In this document: piece after piece, positions 15,616 to 24,686 of the stretch
Layout of the letters: every line of letters starts with the position of its first letter
Position numbering within the stretch: position 1 is the first letter of the stretch
Assembly: GCF_020616555.1 (NCBI RefSeq)
Contig: NZ_CP085173.1
Location: 3,607,501 to 3,671,500, forward strand
Reading direction: 5' to 3'
DNA length: 64,000 nt
Source: Streptomyces longhuiensis
Lineage (GTDB): Bacteria; Actinomycetota; Actinomycetes; Streptomycetales; Streptomycetaceae
The notes under the pieces: model-generated
What the model saw: the letters and a program-made list of their open reading frames with translations, nothing else
What the model was told of the DNA's origin: nothing
Database searches by the model: none
Made by a program: the position numbers and the translations under genes

Positions 15616-17322
15616 CTACTGTCCGCCCGTGTAGTTCTGGCCGAGGACCACGGACACGTCCGCGTTCGCCACGGTCTTCCCCTTGCGCACCGCGCTCGTC
15701 GGCAGGCCCAGGGTCTTGGCGACCTCGACGGCGTCCTGCTTGCGGTCGGCGTCCTGATACGTGACCTGCGACGCGGCCTGGGCCGCGGTGCCCGTCCCGG
15801 CGTCGACGAAGGTGTAGCCGCCGTTCACGAGCGTGACCCTGGCCTTCTCCGTGCGGGCCTTCACGCCGGTGGCGTTCTTGATGCCGACGCGTACGGAGGC
15901 GTCCTTGCCCGGGTTCTTGACGGTGCCGCCGAGGACGTCCTTGACGACGCTGTCGGTGGCCTGCTCGGACAGGGTGCCGTCCTGCTGCACGGGCAGCAGC
16001 GCGGTCTTGTAGTCGCCGCCCTTGGCCCGGTCGGCGAGCTTGGCGAGGAACGCGCCGAGGTCCTTCTCGCCCAGCGACGGGTCGAGGATCTGGGCGAGGG
16101 ACTGGACGGTGACGGTGGCGGCGTGCGGGTCGGACGACAGCTTGCGCAGCACGCCCTGCATGACCTGGCCGAACCGCATGAGCTGGGCGGTGTCGGACTC
16201 GCCGGGCGCGCGGTAGGTGGCGTACGCGACGGCCATGGGGCCGCTCAGCGTCTGCTGCTTGCCCTTCTTGACCAGCGGGGACGTCGTCTTCTTCCCGGAC
16301 TTGGCGGCCGGGTCGGGGACGTCGGCGTTCGTGTCGATGTCGATGTTGCCGACGAGTTCGACGAGGTTGTTGAGGTACGGGGTGTCGAGGCGCCACGTGC
16401 CCTCGACGTCCGTGCCGAGGACGGTGTCGATGGCGTCGCGCGTGCCGGAGGACCCGTCGCCGTCGACGGACTTGCCGAGCGTCGTCGCGCTGCCCTCGTC
16501 GTCCGTCAGGGCAAGGGAGTTGGGGAGCAGGACGGTGGTGCCCTGCTTGGTGGTGGTGTTGTTGACGAGCAGCGCCGTGGAGGTGCCGCCGCCCTTGGTG
16601 TTGTGCAGATGGACGACGATCACGTCGCGGTTCTGCGGGCCCGCGGTGTCCGCGGCGCCCTTGCCGGAGCCGGCGGAGCCGAAGCCGGGCAGCTTGCCCG
16701 CGTACCAGAGGTAGCCGACGCCGCCGGTCACGCAGAGCACGAGGACGACGACGAGGGCGACGACCCGGCTGCGGCCGCGGCGGCGGGCCTCCTCGCGGCG
16801 CTCGGTGCGCGACTCGGTGAACTTCAGCCAGTCGATGACGTCTTCGGAGTTCTCGTCCGGCTCCTCGACGAAGGAGAACTGCTCGGTGCGGTACTCGGGC
16901 GACCCGTCGCGCTCGCGCGCCGCGGGCTCGGTCCTGGGAGCGGCCTGCGCCGGGATGTGGGCGGTCGCGGTCTGCTCCTCGACCCGCTGCTGCTGGCCCG
17001 TTCCCGCGGCAGCCCCGTAGGGGTCGTAGGAAGAGGGCGGCCCCTGCTGCGCGGGCGCGCCCGCCCCGTAGGGGTCGTACGTGTCGTACGAGGGCACCGG
17101 CGGCTGCTGGCCGGTGGCGTACGGGTCGTAGCCGTAGCCCTGGCTCTGGCCCTGACTCTGGGTCTGGGTCGCTTGCGGGTACTCGTACTGCGCAGGCTGC
17201 TGGGGCACCTGCCGGTACACGGGCTGCCCGTACTCGTCGTAGCCGACGAGCTCGTACTGGTCGGACGTGTTGGACGCGTCCCCCGAGTAACTGCCCGAGT
17301 AACCGTCGTATCGGTCGTTCAC
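15616..17322 (-). CDS. LytR-CpsA-Psr (LCP)-like cell-wall protein with LytR_C domain
   Basis: LCP proteins transfer anionic glycopolymers from lipid carriers to peptidoglycan. The 568-residue product has a long Tyr/Gln/Pro-rich cytoplasmic tail, one membrane segment (RVVALVVVLVLCVTGGVGYL, about 187-206), an LCP-like domain (RDVIVVHLHNTKGG, later VEGTWRLDTPYLNNLVELVG) and a C-terminal LytR_C domain (VRVGIKNATGVKARTEKAR). The usual SIPRD catalytic-arginine motif reads LLPNS here. The GTG at 17322 has a GAGAGGGG ribosome site 16 bases after the nadD stop. The S. coelicolor protein at this position next to nadD has been studied as PdtA (SCO2578), needed for proper sporulation; I infer the same role by synteny. 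Confidence 0.85.
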   Translation of the reverse strand: MNDRYDGYSGSYSGDASNTSDQYELVGYDEYGQPVYRQVPQQPAQYEYPQATQTQSQGQSQGYGYDPYATGQQPPVPSYDTYDPYGAGAPAQQGPPSSYDPYGAAAGTGQQQRVEEQTATAHIPAQAAPRTEPAARERDGSPEYRTEQFSFVEEPDENSEDVIDWLKFTESRTERREEARRRGRSRVVALVVVLVLCVTGGVGYLWYAGKLPGFGSAGSGKGAADTAGPQNRDVIVVHLHNTKGGGTSTALLVNNTTTKQGTTVLLPNSLALTDDEGSATTLGKSVDGDGSSGTRDAIDTVLGTDVEGTWRLDTPYLNNLVELVGNIDIDTNADVPDPAAKSGKKTTSPLVKKGKQQTLSGPMAVAYATYRAPGESDTAQLMRFGQVMQGVLRKLSSDPHAATVTVQSLAQILDPSLGEKDLGAFLAKLADRAKGGDYKTALLPVQQDGTLSEQATDSVVKDVLGGTVKNPGKDASVRVGIKNATGVKARTEKARVTLVNGGYTFVDAGTGTAAQAASQVTYQDADRKQDAVEVAKTLGLPTSAVRKGKTVANADVSVVLGQNYTGGQ

Positions 17323-17338
17323 CGGTGCCCCTCTCGGC

Positions 17339-18001
17339 TCACTCGCCGCGGTACAGCTCGCGCTTGTCGATGTAGCGCACCACACCGTCCGGGACCATGT
17401 ACCAGACGGGGTCCCCCTTGGCGACCCTCGCACGGCAGTCCGTGGACGAGATGGCGAGGGCCGGCACCTCGACGAGCGAGACACCGCCCTCCGGCAGACC
17501 GGGGTCGGTCAGCGGGTGGCCCGGCCGGGTGACCCCGATGAAGTGCGCCAGGGAGAACAGTTCTTCCGTGTACCGCCAGGTGAGGATCTGGCCCAGGGCG
17601 TCGGCGCCCGTGATGAAGAAGAGGTCCGTGTCCGGATTGAGCGCGCGCAGATCGCGCAGCGTGTCCGTGGTGTACGTCGGCCCGCCGCGGTCGATGTCGA
17701 TGCGGCTCACCGAGAACTGCGGGTTCTCGGCGGTCGCGATGACCGTCATCAGATAGCGGTCCTCGGCCGGGGTGACCAGGCGGTCGGCCTTCTGCCACGG
17801 CTGCCCGGTCGGCACGAACACGACCTCGTCGAGGTGGAACTGCGCGGCGACCTCGCTGGCCGCCACCAGGTGTCCGTGGTGGATCGGGTCAAACGTTCCG
17901 CCCATGACGCCGAGACGCCTCTTGGCCGTGCTGATCCTTGCCCGGTCCGGGCCGCCGGCCGGGCCGTTGACCGGGCCGGTAGGCATGTCCTGCTCTCCCA
18001 T
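17339..18001 (-). CDS. nadD: Nicotinate-nucleotide adenylyltransferase
   Basis: NadD makes nicotinic acid adenine dinucleotide from NaMN and ATP in NAD synthesis. The product has the nucleotidyltransferase motif [15 protein letters not shown], then [22 protein letters not shown] and the second ATP motif [13 protein letters not shown]. The ATG at 18001 gives 220 residues with a Gly/Pro-rich 30-residue lead; an in-frame ATG at 17986 has a better ribosome site (GGGAG) and is a real alternative. A TAGGCT hexamer ends 8 bases before 18001, compatible with a leaderless start. It is first in nadD-LCP-rsfS-phosphatase. Confidence 0.95.
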   Translation of the reverse strand: MGEQDMPTGPVNGPAGGPDRARISTAKRRLGVMGGTFDPIHHGHLVAASEVAAQFHLDEVVFVPTGQPWQKADRLVTPAEDRYLMTVIATAENPQFSVSRIDIDRGGPTYTTDTLRDLRALNPDTDLFFITGADALGQILTWRYTEELFSLAHFIGVTRPGHPLTDPGLPEGGVSLVEVPALAISSTDCRARVAKGDPVWYMVPDGVVRYIDKRELYRGE

Positions 18002-18048
18002 GCGTGCAGAGCCTACTGGCCCGGTCGGGGTGCCTTCGCCGTCAGGGC

Positions 18049-18213
18049 CTAGCGGTCCCGGTTGAAGCGGGTGACGATCCACAGCATCAGCAGCAGGAGG
18101 AACAGGGCGCCGCCGCCGGTGAGGTAGGGGCTGAGGCTCGGGTGGTTGCCGCCTTCCTCGCCGCCCTCGGCGGCGAGGGTGGCCAGCTGGGCAGCGGTGC
18201 TGTGGAGGCTCAT
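18049..18213 (-). CDS. Small single-span membrane protein (54 residues)
   Basis: The ATG at 18213 opens 54 codons: a polar N-terminus ([18 protein letters not shown]), one hydrophobic segment ([18 protein letters not shown]) and a basic end (NRDR), so the C-terminus is probably cytoplasmic. It lies 47 bases upstream of nadD on the same strand. No family is recognised. The codons are G/C-ended at the third position, as expected for a real gene. A neighbouring 54-residue protein has the same plan. Confidence 0.65.
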   Translation of the reverse strand: MSLHSTAAQLATLAAEGGEEGGNHPSLSPYLTGGGALFLLLLMLWIVTRFNRDR

Positions 18214-18366
18214 CGTCAGCAGGACCTATCCGGGTGAGACGGGATGGGGAGTCGGGCTCTGGGTGGTGACATGAGGTCTGGATAAAGACTTCCCGCTCAT
18301 CGTATGCGGGGGTGTCCTCGGCGATCACGCCGACTCTGCCGTATGCGTGTCCGCCCCGCAGCCGCG

Positions 18367-18531
18367 TCAGTCGTCGCGCTTGTAACCGCGCAGCAGGAAC
18401 CAGCCCAGGAACACGCTGCCGAGGACGCCCACGACGATCACGGTGCGCAGCAGATTGCCGGCGCCCTGCTGGTCGGAGGCGGCGGCGCTGACCACCTGGG
18501 TGAGCCAGGCGGCGTCGGGGGTGTGCTCCAT
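18367..18531 (-). CDS. Small single-span membrane protein (54 residues)
   Basis: A strong AAGGAG ribosome site precedes the ATG at 18531. The 54-residue product has a polar N-terminus ([19 protein letters not shown]), one membrane segment ([18 protein letters not shown]) and ends GYKRDD. It lies 153 bases upstream of the other 54-residue protein, on the same strand, and divergently from the M48 peptidase gene. No known family is recognised. Confidence 0.7.
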   Translation of the reverse strand: MEHTPDAAWLTQVVSAAASDQQGAGNLLRTVIVVGVLGSVFLGWFLLRGYKRDD

Positions 18532-18638
18532 GGCGTTTCGCTCCTTCGGTGTGCTGCCCCGCCACGGTATCTCCGCCTACTGTGGAGACCTCCTCGGGGG
18601 CACAACCGAACACGACGGCACACGAACATGGGGGACGC

Positions 18639-19727
18639 ATGCCCGACGTCAATGACGGCAACGACGACCAGCGCGAGCACGTACCGAGCAGGCAGCGCCG
18701 GCGCTTCGAGGGGATCTCCTCGCGGGCGTACGAGCACCCGGCGGACCGATCGGCCCTGGTGGCGCTGCGCAAGCTCAGCGGTTTCGACACGGTGTTCAAG
18801 GCGCTCAGCGGACTGCTGCCGGAGCGGAGCCTGCGCCTGCTGTTCCTGTCGGACTCGGTCCGGGTCTCCGACGACCAGTTCGCGCACCTCAACGACATGC
18901 TGCGGGACGCCTGTTACATCCTGGACCTGGAGAAGGTCCCGCCGATGTACGTGACCCAGGACCCCCAGCCGAACGCGATGTGCATCGGCCTGGACGAGCC
19001 GATCATCGTCGTCACGACCGGCCTGGTGGAGCTGCTCGACGAGGAGGAGATGCGCGCGGTCGTCGGCCACGAGGTGGGCCACGCGCTGTCCGGCCACTCG
19101 GTCTACCGGACGATACTGCTGTTCCTGACGAGCCTGGCGCTCCGCGTCGCGTGGATCCCGCTCGGCAACTTCGCGATCATGGCCATCGTCACGGCGCTGC
19201 GCGAGTGGTTCCGCAAGTCGGAGCTGTCGGCGGACCGCGCCGGCCTGCTGGTCGGCCAGGACCTCAAGGCGTCGATGCGCGGCCTGATGAAGATCGCGGG
19301 CGGCAACCACCTGCACGAGATGAACGTGGACGCGTTCCTCAAGCAGGCCGAGGAGTACGAGGCCGGGGGCGACCTGCGCGACTCCGTGCTGAAGATCCTC
19401 AACGTGATGCCGCGCACGCACCCCTTCACCACGGTCCGCGCGGCCGAGCTGAAGAAGTGGGCGGCGACCCGCGACTACCAGCGGATCATGGACGGCCACT
19501 ACCCGCGCCGCACCGAGGACAAGGACACCTCGGTCACCGACTCGTTCCGCCAGTCGGCCTCGCACTACGCGGACAACATGCGCAACTCCAAGGACCCGCT
19601 GATGAAGCTGGTGACGGACATCGCGGGCGGCGCGGGCGACCTGGGCGGCAAGCTGCGCGGCAAGTTCGGCGGCGGCAACGGCGGCGCGAACACGGGCAAC
19701 CACGGGACGTCGGAGGACGGCGCGTAG
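18639..19727 (+). CDS. M48-family zinc metallopeptidase
   Basis: The 362-residue product has the zinc motif [15 protein letters not shown] and the third ligand glutamate in [12 protein letters not shown]. Hydrophobic segments ([19 protein letters not shown] and [15 protein letters not shown]) next to the active site suggest membrane association, as in HtpX/Ste24 relatives, but there is no N-terminal span. The C-terminus is Gly/Asn-rich. The ATG at 18639 follows a GGGGGA ribosome site; the longer frame from 18549 lacks one. HtpX-like members degrade damaged membrane proteins; the substrate here is unknown. It is divergent from the small membrane protein genes and convergent with the next gene. 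Confidence 0.88.
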   Translation: MPDVNDGNDDQREHVPSRQRRRFEGISSRAYEHPADRSALVALRKLSGFDTVFKALSGLLPERSLRLLFLSDSVRVSDDQFAHLNDMLRDACYILDLEKVPPMYVTQDPQPNAMCIGLDEPIIVVTTGLVELLDEEEMRAVVGHEVGHALSGHSVYRTILLFLTSLALRVAWIPLGNFAIMAIVTALREWFRKSELSADRAGLLVGQDLKASMRGLMKIAGGNHLHEMNVDAFLKQAEEYEAGGDLRDSVLKILNVMPRTHPFTTVRAAELKKWAATRDYQRIMDGHYPRRTEDKDTSVTDSFRQSASHYADNMRNSKDPLMKLVTDIAGGAGDLGGKLRGKFGGGNGGANTGNHGTSEDGA

Positions 19728-19739
19728 GTCACGCGGGGA

Positions 19740-20813
19740 TCAGAGCGAAGGCTGGGCGCCCGGCGCGAGGGCACCGCACAGCGAGGTGGTGCCGCCCGTG
19801 GCGAACGGGTCGGTGCCGGCCGGGCCGCCCTCCTTCGCTGTCTGTCCCGCGAGCAGCGGGTGCAGATGCGCGGCCGAGTCGACGGAGCAGGACAGCGGCC
19901 CGGCCTGCACATAGCTGACGAGCACCTCGGCCTGGTGCATGCGCAGGTCGTCCCGGTCGAAGCGGAAGTGCAGCTCGCGGCGGACGGTGAACAGGGACGC
20001 CTTCGCGTGGGAGCCGGCGCCGGCCGGGCGCAGCGCGTAGACGAAGGTGTGGTCGGAGGCGACCTCCAGGGTGTCCGCGTCGGACTCCGTGGCGCGCAGG
20101 GTGCCGTGGACGCGGATCCCGGTGTCGGCGAGCGCGGCCTGCTTCGGGTCGAAGCGGACGAGCCAGCCGGTGGCCTCGTGCCGTCCGTCGGCGGCGGGCC
20201 GGTCGAAGCTCCGGTCGAACTGGTCGAGCTGCTGCGGGGCGACCAGGATCCGCACGGACCGCACCGCCTTCCCGGTGAGCACCTCGGGGTCGAGCGAGGA
20301 CTCGACGAGGTAGTCCTTGGCGGTGGTCAGGGCGGCGAAGACCTGACTCTCGGAGAAGTGCGAGGTGCGCCGGGCCGGAGGCAGGGCGATGCCCTCGGCG
20401 GCCGTCCCGAACTGGGCGGCGGGGCTGTGCTCGTACAGCTCGGACACCGAGACCGCGCCGGGCACCCGGCCCTGGGGCGAGAGCGGGATGACGGTCATCC
20501 GCAGCGGTTCGGGCCGGTGGGCGGTCGTGACGCCCTGGTAGGGGTTGCGTACGCCCATGTAGATCGCGGTGCCGAACGCGATGACGATCAGGATGACGAG
20601 GATGACGGCCTGCCGGGTGAGGCCGCGGCGCAGTCCGGGGCGCCGGCGTACGGCGGGCGCGTGGTCGGTGATGCGCTCCTGCGCGGAGAACTCCTGGAGC
20701 CGGGCAGCGCGGATGAACGACTCGTCGAAGACGACGGATCGGTACTCGTCCTCGCCACCACCGCCGGGAGCGCTCTCTGGGGTCCCCTCCGGTGGGTCTC
20801 CTGGCTCGCCCAT
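19740..20813 (-). CDS. Single-span membrane protein with SVVFDESF motif, unknown function
   Basis: The 357-residue protein has an acidic N-terminus with YRSVVFDESFIRAARLQEF, a basic stretch, one membrane segment (AVILVILIVIAFGTAIYMGV, about residue 70-89) and a large outside domain of about 265 residues. Two late cysteines (LSCSVD, SLCGAL) may form a disulfide. The next upstream gene encodes a second protein with the same N-terminal motif. A TACCCT hexamer ends 6 bases before the ATG, so the mRNA is probably leaderless. By position it corresponds to the SCO2583/2584 area of S. coelicolor, where a membrane protein has been linked to the spore-wall complex; I am not sure of that match. Confidence 0.78.
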   Translation of the reverse strand: MGEPGDPPEGTPESAPGGGGEDEYRSVVFDESFIRAARLQEFSAQERITDHAPAVRRRPGLRRGLTRQAVILVILIVIAFGTAIYMGVRNPYQGVTTAHRPEPLRMTVIPLSPQGRVPGAVSVSELYEHSPAAQFGTAAEGIALPPARRTSHFSESQVFAALTTAKDYLVESSLDPEVLTGKAVRSVRILVAPQQLDQFDRSFDRPAADGRHEATGWLVRFDPKQAALADTGIRVHGTLRATESDADTLEVASDHTFVYALRPAGAGSHAKASLFTVRRELHFRFDRDDLRMHQAEVLVSYVQAGPLSCSVDSAAHLHPLLAGQTAKEGGPAGTDPFATGGTTSLCGALAPGAQPSL

Positions 20814-20819
20814 ACCTTC

Positions 20820-20825
20820 AGGGTA
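20820..20825 (-). promoter_or_regulatory. Candidate -10 hexamer, leaderless
   Basis: TACCCT on the minus strand, 6 bases before the ATG at 20813. A GTTTAC element lies 17 bp upstream as a possible weak -35. Confidence 0.5.
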
Positions 20826-20914
20826 GGTCTGCGGGGGGTCCGGTAAACGCGCTGGTACGCGACAACTTCCGACAGTGTGTCGCCCCTGTGCCGACGGGGT
20901 GTGCCCGTCCGTGG

Positions 20915-21508
20915 TCAGGGGATCCGCGGGGTCGCGGGGACCGGTGACGGGGAGTAGTCGGCGGAGGCGCTGGGGGCGATCGGGAAGCCCTTCTCCAGCT
21001 CGGTCGTCGCGGGTGGCGGGACCCGGTCCTGGCGGCCGCCCGACGAGGCGCCGCGGTAGACGGCGGTGAAGGCGAGCGCGACCATGCCGATGCCCATGAC
21101 GAGGGCGAGCAGCCAGGCGACGGGGCGGCGCCAGCGCACCTTCGCGGCGTACGCGCCGGGCCGCGGGTAGCCGTCCTCGTCGACATCGGGGTCGTAGAGG
21201 TCGTCGGCGTCCGGGCCGTAGGCGTAGCCGCCTCGCGGGTCGGGGCCGTACACGTCGTCGTACAGGTCGTCGTCGACCGAGGAGCCACGCGTGCGGGCCC
21301 TTCGCGCCTCGGCTTCCTGGGCCTCGGCACGCGCCTGCGCCGCGGCGAGCAGCCGCTCGACCGCGGTCGGTTCATGGACCTCGGCGGCCTGCACGAAGTC
21401 CTCGTCGAAGACCACGGAGGCGAACTCTTCGTCCGCACCCCCGCGGTCGCGGTCGTCGTCGGGCTCCCAGCCGTCAGGGAACGGCGTGCCCCCCACGTCC
21501 TCCGGCAC
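20915..21508 (-). CDS. Single-span membrane protein sharing the SVVFDE motif, unknown function
   Basis: The 197-residue protein has an acidic Asp/Tyr-rich cytoplasmic part with FASVVFDEDFVQAAEVHE near residue 30, a helical stretch (VERLLAAAQARAEAQEAEAR), a Gly/Tyr/Asp-rich segment, one membrane segment (VAWLLALVMGIGMVALAFTA) and a short outside tail. It shares the N-terminal motif and the one-span plan with its neighbour at 19740-20813. The start is GTG at 21508, 6 bases after a TACTCT hexamer and without a ribosome site. Confidence 0.75.
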   Translation of the reverse strand: MPEDVGGTPFPDGWEPDDDRDRGGADEEFASVVFDEDFVQAAEVHEPTAVERLLAAAQARAEAQEAEARRARTRGSSVDDDLYDDVYGPDPRGGYAYGPDADDLYDPDVDEDGYPRPGAYAAKVRWRRPVAWLLALVMGIGMVALAFTAVYRGASSGGRQDRVPPPATTELEKGFPIAPSASADYSPSPVPATPRIP

Positions 21509-21514
21509 GCGTCC

Positions 21515-21520
21515 AGAGTA
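21515..21520 (-). promoter_or_regulatory. Candidate -10 hexamer, leaderless
   Basis: TACTCT on the minus strand, 6 bases before the GTG at 21508. Confidence 0.45.
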
Positions 21521-21586
21521 GACCTGGGGGGTCGTTTTGGGCAGTCGGTGCGGGAATTCCCTTTGTTCCTGTCCGCATGCCCACGG

Positions 21587-22870
21587 CTACCGGATGTGGC
21601 CGTCGCCCGTGACGATGTACTTGGTGCTCGTGAGCTCCGGAAGCCCCATGGGGCCCCGGGCGTGGAGCTTCTGGGTGGAGATTCCGATCTCGGCGCCGAA
21701 GCCGAACTGGCCGCCGTCCGTGAAGCGTGTCGAGGCGTTCACGGCGACCGTCGTGGAGTCGACCAGTTGGGTGAAGCGGCGGGCCGCCTGCTGCGAGGTG
21801 GTGACGATGGCCTCGGTGTGGCCGGACGACCAGAGGCGGATGTGCTCCACGGCGGCGTCCAGTGAGTGCACGACGGCGGCCGCGATGTCGTACGAGAGGT
21901 ACTCGGTCTCCCAGTCCTCGGGGGTCGCCTCGACGACGGTGGCCTTGGAGCCCTCGGCGTACGCCAGGACGCGCTCGTCGGCATGCACGGTGACGCCGGC
22001 CTCGGCGAGGGCCGCGAGGGCGCGGGGCACGAAGGCGTCGGCGATGTCCTGGTGGACGAGGAGGGTCTCGGCGGCGTTGCAGACGCTGGGGCGCTGCGCC
22101 TTGGAGTTGATCAGGATGTCGACGGCCATGTCGAGGTCGGCGTGGGCGTCGACGTAGACGTGGCAGTTGCCGGTGCCGGTCTCGATGACGGGGACAATCG
22201 AGTTCTCGACGACGTTCTTGATGAGGGAGGCGCCGCCGCGCGGGATGAGGACGTCGACCAGGCCGCGCGCCCGCATCAGCTCGGTGACGGAGTCGCGGCC
22301 CTCGCCGGGCACGAGCTGGATGGCGTCGGCGGGCAGTCCGGAACCGCCGACGGCGTCGCGCAGCACCCGCACGAGGGCGGTGTTGGACTCGTACGCGGAC
22401 GAACTGCCGCGCAGGAGAACGGCGTTGCCCGACTTGAGGCAGAGGGCGGCGGCGTCCACGGTCACGTTCGGGCGGGCCTCGTAGATGATGCCGACGACGC
22501 CGAGCGGGACGCGGACCTGGCGCAGGTCGATGCCGTTGGGCAGGGTGTTGCCGCGGACGACGGTGCCGACCGGGTCGGGCAGGGCGACGACGTCGCGCAC
22601 GTCGGCGGCGATGGCGCGGACGCGCTCGGGCGTGAGCGTGAGACGGTCGATGATCGACTCGCTGGTGCCGGCCTCGCGGGCGCGGGCGATGTCCTTGGCG
22701 TTCGCCTCGACGATCTCGGCCGTGCGCACTTCGAGGGCGTCGGCGATCGCCGCGAGGGCGTCGTCCTTCGCGGCCCGCGGCAGCGGGGCGATCACACCGG
22801 CCGCGGACCGGGCGCGGTAGGCGGCCTGGGTGACGGGGGTCATCGAGTCGTACGGCGAGAGCGAGGTCAT
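21587..22870 (-). CDS. proA: Glutamate-5-semialdehyde dehydrogenase (gamma-glutamyl phosphate reductase)
   Basis: ProA reduces gamma-glutamyl phosphate to glutamate semialdehyde, step two of proline synthesis. The 427-residue product matches the family throughout: [20 protein letters not shown] (cofactor region), [17 protein letters not shown] and the catalytic cysteine in [32 protein letters not shown] is near the end. The ATG at 22870 lies 6 bases after TACCCT, pointing to a leaderless transcript. proB is close by on the same strand with one small gene between. Earlier in-frame starts give no family similarity. Confidence 0.97.
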   Translation of the reverse strand: MTSLSPYDSMTPVTQAAYRARSAAGVIAPLPRAAKDDALAAIADALEVRTAEIVEANAKDIARAREAGTSESIIDRLTLTPERVRAIAADVRDVVALPDPVGTVVRGNTLPNGIDLRQVRVPLGVVGIIYEARPNVTVDAAALCLKSGNAVLLRGSSSAYESNTALVRVLRDAVGGSGLPADAIQLVPGEGRDSVTELMRARGLVDVLIPRGGASLIKNVVENSIVPVIETGTGNCHVYVDAHADLDMAVDILINSKAQRPSVCNAAETLLVHQDIADAFVPRALAALAEAGVTVHADERVLAYAEGSKATVVEATPEDWETEYLSYDIAAAVVHSLDAAVEHIRLWSSGHTEAIVTTSQQAARRFTQLVDSTTVAVNASTRFTDGGQFGFGAEIGISTQKLHARGPMGLPELTSTKYIVTGDGHIR

Positions 22871-22876
22871 ATCTGC

Positions 22877-22882
22877 AGGGTA
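22877..22882 (-). promoter_or_regulatory. Candidate -10 hexamer, leaderless proA
   Basis: TACCCT on the minus strand, 6 bases before the ATG at 22870. Confidence 0.5.
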
Positions 22883-22932
22883 GTGGGCGCGCCGGGGCCG
22901 TCCGGCGGCTGTTCCGAACCCTGAGATGTGAC

Positions 22933-23394
22933 CTAAAACGGGTGTACGCCGACCGGGGTGGCCGGCAGGGGCCCGTATCCCTCGGCGATGCGCTGGTGGT
23001 ACGTGTCGCGGTCGATGACCTCGAGGCCGACGATCTCCCACGGCGGGAGCTGGGAACTCTGGCGGTGCTCGCCCCACAGGCGCAGCGCCACGGCGGCCGC
23101 GTCGTGCAGGTCGCGGGCCTCTTCCCAGTAGCGGATCTCGGCGTGGTCGACGGCGTACCGGCTCGTCAGCAGAAAGGGGTGGTCGTGCGCCAGTTGTTCG
23201 AGCCCCCGCCGTACCTCCGCGAGGGGCGCGTCGGCGCCGGAGACGCTGAGAGTGACATGCCAGAGGCGGGGGCCTTCCTCCGTCACGACGCCCTCCTCCT
23301 GCCCGCTGCCCTGGTACGACTCGCCGGCCGCGACGCTGGTCAGTGCCCGCTCCGCCGACCCTCGGGACGTCGCCCCCGGGCGCGCTCGTCTCAC
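22933..23394 (-). CDS. Small unknown protein between proB and proA
   Basis: The GTG at 23394 has an excellent AAAGGAGG ribosome site and gives 153 residues. The N-terminal 35 residues are basic and Ser/Gly-rich; from about residue 40 a compact alpha/beta protein follows ([20 protein letters not shown], then [20 protein letters not shown] and [20 protein letters not shown]). The repeated beta-alpha pattern recalls small ferredoxin-like or ACT-like folds, but I recognise no named family. It lies between proB and proA and may be cotranscribed with proB. Confidence 0.7.
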   Translation of the reverse strand: MRRARPGATSRGSAERALTSVAAGESYQGSGQEEGVVTEEGPRLWHVTLSVSGADAPLAEVRRGLEQLAHDHPFLLTSRYAVDHAEIRYWEEARDLHDAAAVALRLWGEHRQSSQLPPWEIVGLEVIDRDTYHQRIAEGYGPLPATPVGVHPF

Positions 23395-23567
23395 GACGGC
23401 CTCCTTTGCGCAATGGTCGTGCGGAACTTCCTGAAACAAAGTTGAGCAGGCCAAGCGCCGTCATGGGGCGCTTTTGGGGAAGGTCCCCCGCCGGAGGCCC
23501 GGCTTTCGGCCGTTTACACGGTTTACGACCAGCGCGGACGCCGGATCTTCACGAATGCGCCGGGCGG

Positions 23568-24686
23568 TCAGGCCTGCAGCAGCACGAGGTCGTCACGGTG
23601 GACGACCTCACGCTCGTACGCGGGCCCCAGCTCGCGGGCCAGCTCGCGGGTGGAGCGGCCGATGAGCTGCGGGATCTCCTTGGCGTCGAAGTTCACCAGG
23701 CCGCGCGCGACCGCCCGCCCCGTGGTGTCGCGCAGCTCGACCGGGTCGCCCGCACTGAACTCGCCCTCGACGGCCGCGATGCCCGCGGGAAGGAGCGACT
23801 TGCGGCGCTCCACGACGGCCTTCACCGCCCCGTCGTCGAGCGTGAGCGCGCCCTGCGGCGTGGAGGCGTGCTGGAGCCACAGGAGGCGGTCGGCGCTGCG
23901 CCGGCCCGTGCGGTGGAAGTACGTGCCCGTGTCGCGGGCGGCGAGCGCGTCGGCCGCGTGCACCGCGCTGGTGAGGACCACGGGGATGCCCGCGGCGGCG
24001 GCGATCCCGGCCGCCTCGACCTTGGTGACCATGCCGCCGGTGCCGACCCCCGCCTTGCCCGCACTGCCGATCTTGACGTGCGCGAGGTCGGCGGGGCCGC
24101 GGACCTCGGAGATCCGCGAGCTGCCGGGCTTGGCGGGGTCGCCATCGTAGAGGCCGTCGACGTCGGAGAGGAGGACGAGGAGGTCGGCGTGGACCAGATG
24201 GGCGACCAGGGCGGCGAGCCGGTCGTTGTCGCCGAAGCGGATCTCGTCCGTGGCCACGGTGTCGTTCTCGTTCACGACGGGCAGGGCGCCCATCGCGAGG
24301 AGCTGGTCGAGGGTGCGTGACGCGTTGCGGTGGTGGGCGCGGCGGGCCATGTCGTCGCTGGTGAGCAGGACCTGCCCGACGCGGACGCCGTAGCGCGCGA
24401 AGGAGGCGGTGTAGCGGGCCACCAGGAGGCCCTGGCCGACGCTCGCGGCCGCCTGCTGGCGGGCGAGGTCCTTGGGGCGCCGGCGCAGGCCGAGCGGCGC
24501 GAGCCCGGCGGCGATGGCGCCGGACGAGACGAGCACGATCTCCTTCTCGCTGCCGCCGCGGGCCTTGGCCAGCACGTCGACGAGGGCGTCGACCCGGTCG
24601 GCGTCGAGGCCGCCCTCGGCGGTGGTGAGCGAGGAGGATCCGACCTTGACCACGATCCTGCGGGCTTCCGCCACGCCCTGCCTCAT
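23568..24686 (-). CDS. proB: Glutamate 5-kinase
   Basis: ProB phosphorylates glutamate, the first and feedback-controlled step of proline synthesis. The 372-residue product has IVVKVGSSSLT at the N-terminus, VLVSSGAIAAG, VVNENDTVATDEIRFGDND and GTGGMVTKVEAA of the amino-acid kinase fold. It ends in a C-terminal PUA domain (VVERRKSLLPAGIAAVEGEF, later GRSTRELARELG). Length is normal for a PUA-containing form. I chose the ATG at 24686; an in-frame GTG at 24707 is possible. A TAGATT hexamer about 85 bases upstream could be its -10. Confidence 0.96.
   Translation of the reverse strand: MRQGVAEARRIVVKVGSSSLTTAEGGLDADRVDALVDVLAKARGGSEKEIVLVSSGAIAAGLAPLGLRRRPKDLARQQAAASVGQGLLVARYTASFARYGVRVGQVLLTSDDMARRAHHRNASRTLDQLLAMGALPVVNENDTVATDEIRFGDNDRLAALVAHLVHADLLVLLSDVDGLYDGDPAKPGSSRISEVRGPADLAHVKIGSAGKAGVGTGGMVTKVEAAGIAAAAGIPVVLTSAVHAADALAARDTGTYFHRTGRRSADRLLWLQHASTPQGALTLDDGAVKAVVERRKSLLPAGIAAVEGEFSAGDPVELRDTTGRAVARGLVNFDAKEIPQLIGRSTRELARELGPAYEREVVHRDDLVLLQA

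Noticed and set aside
23452..23480. Hairpin AAGCGCC/GGCGCTT with TTTT on the plus strand near 23.46 kb
   Set aside because: No plus-strand gene ends there; on the minus strand it lies between proB and the next gene without a U-tract, so it is not a convincing terminator.
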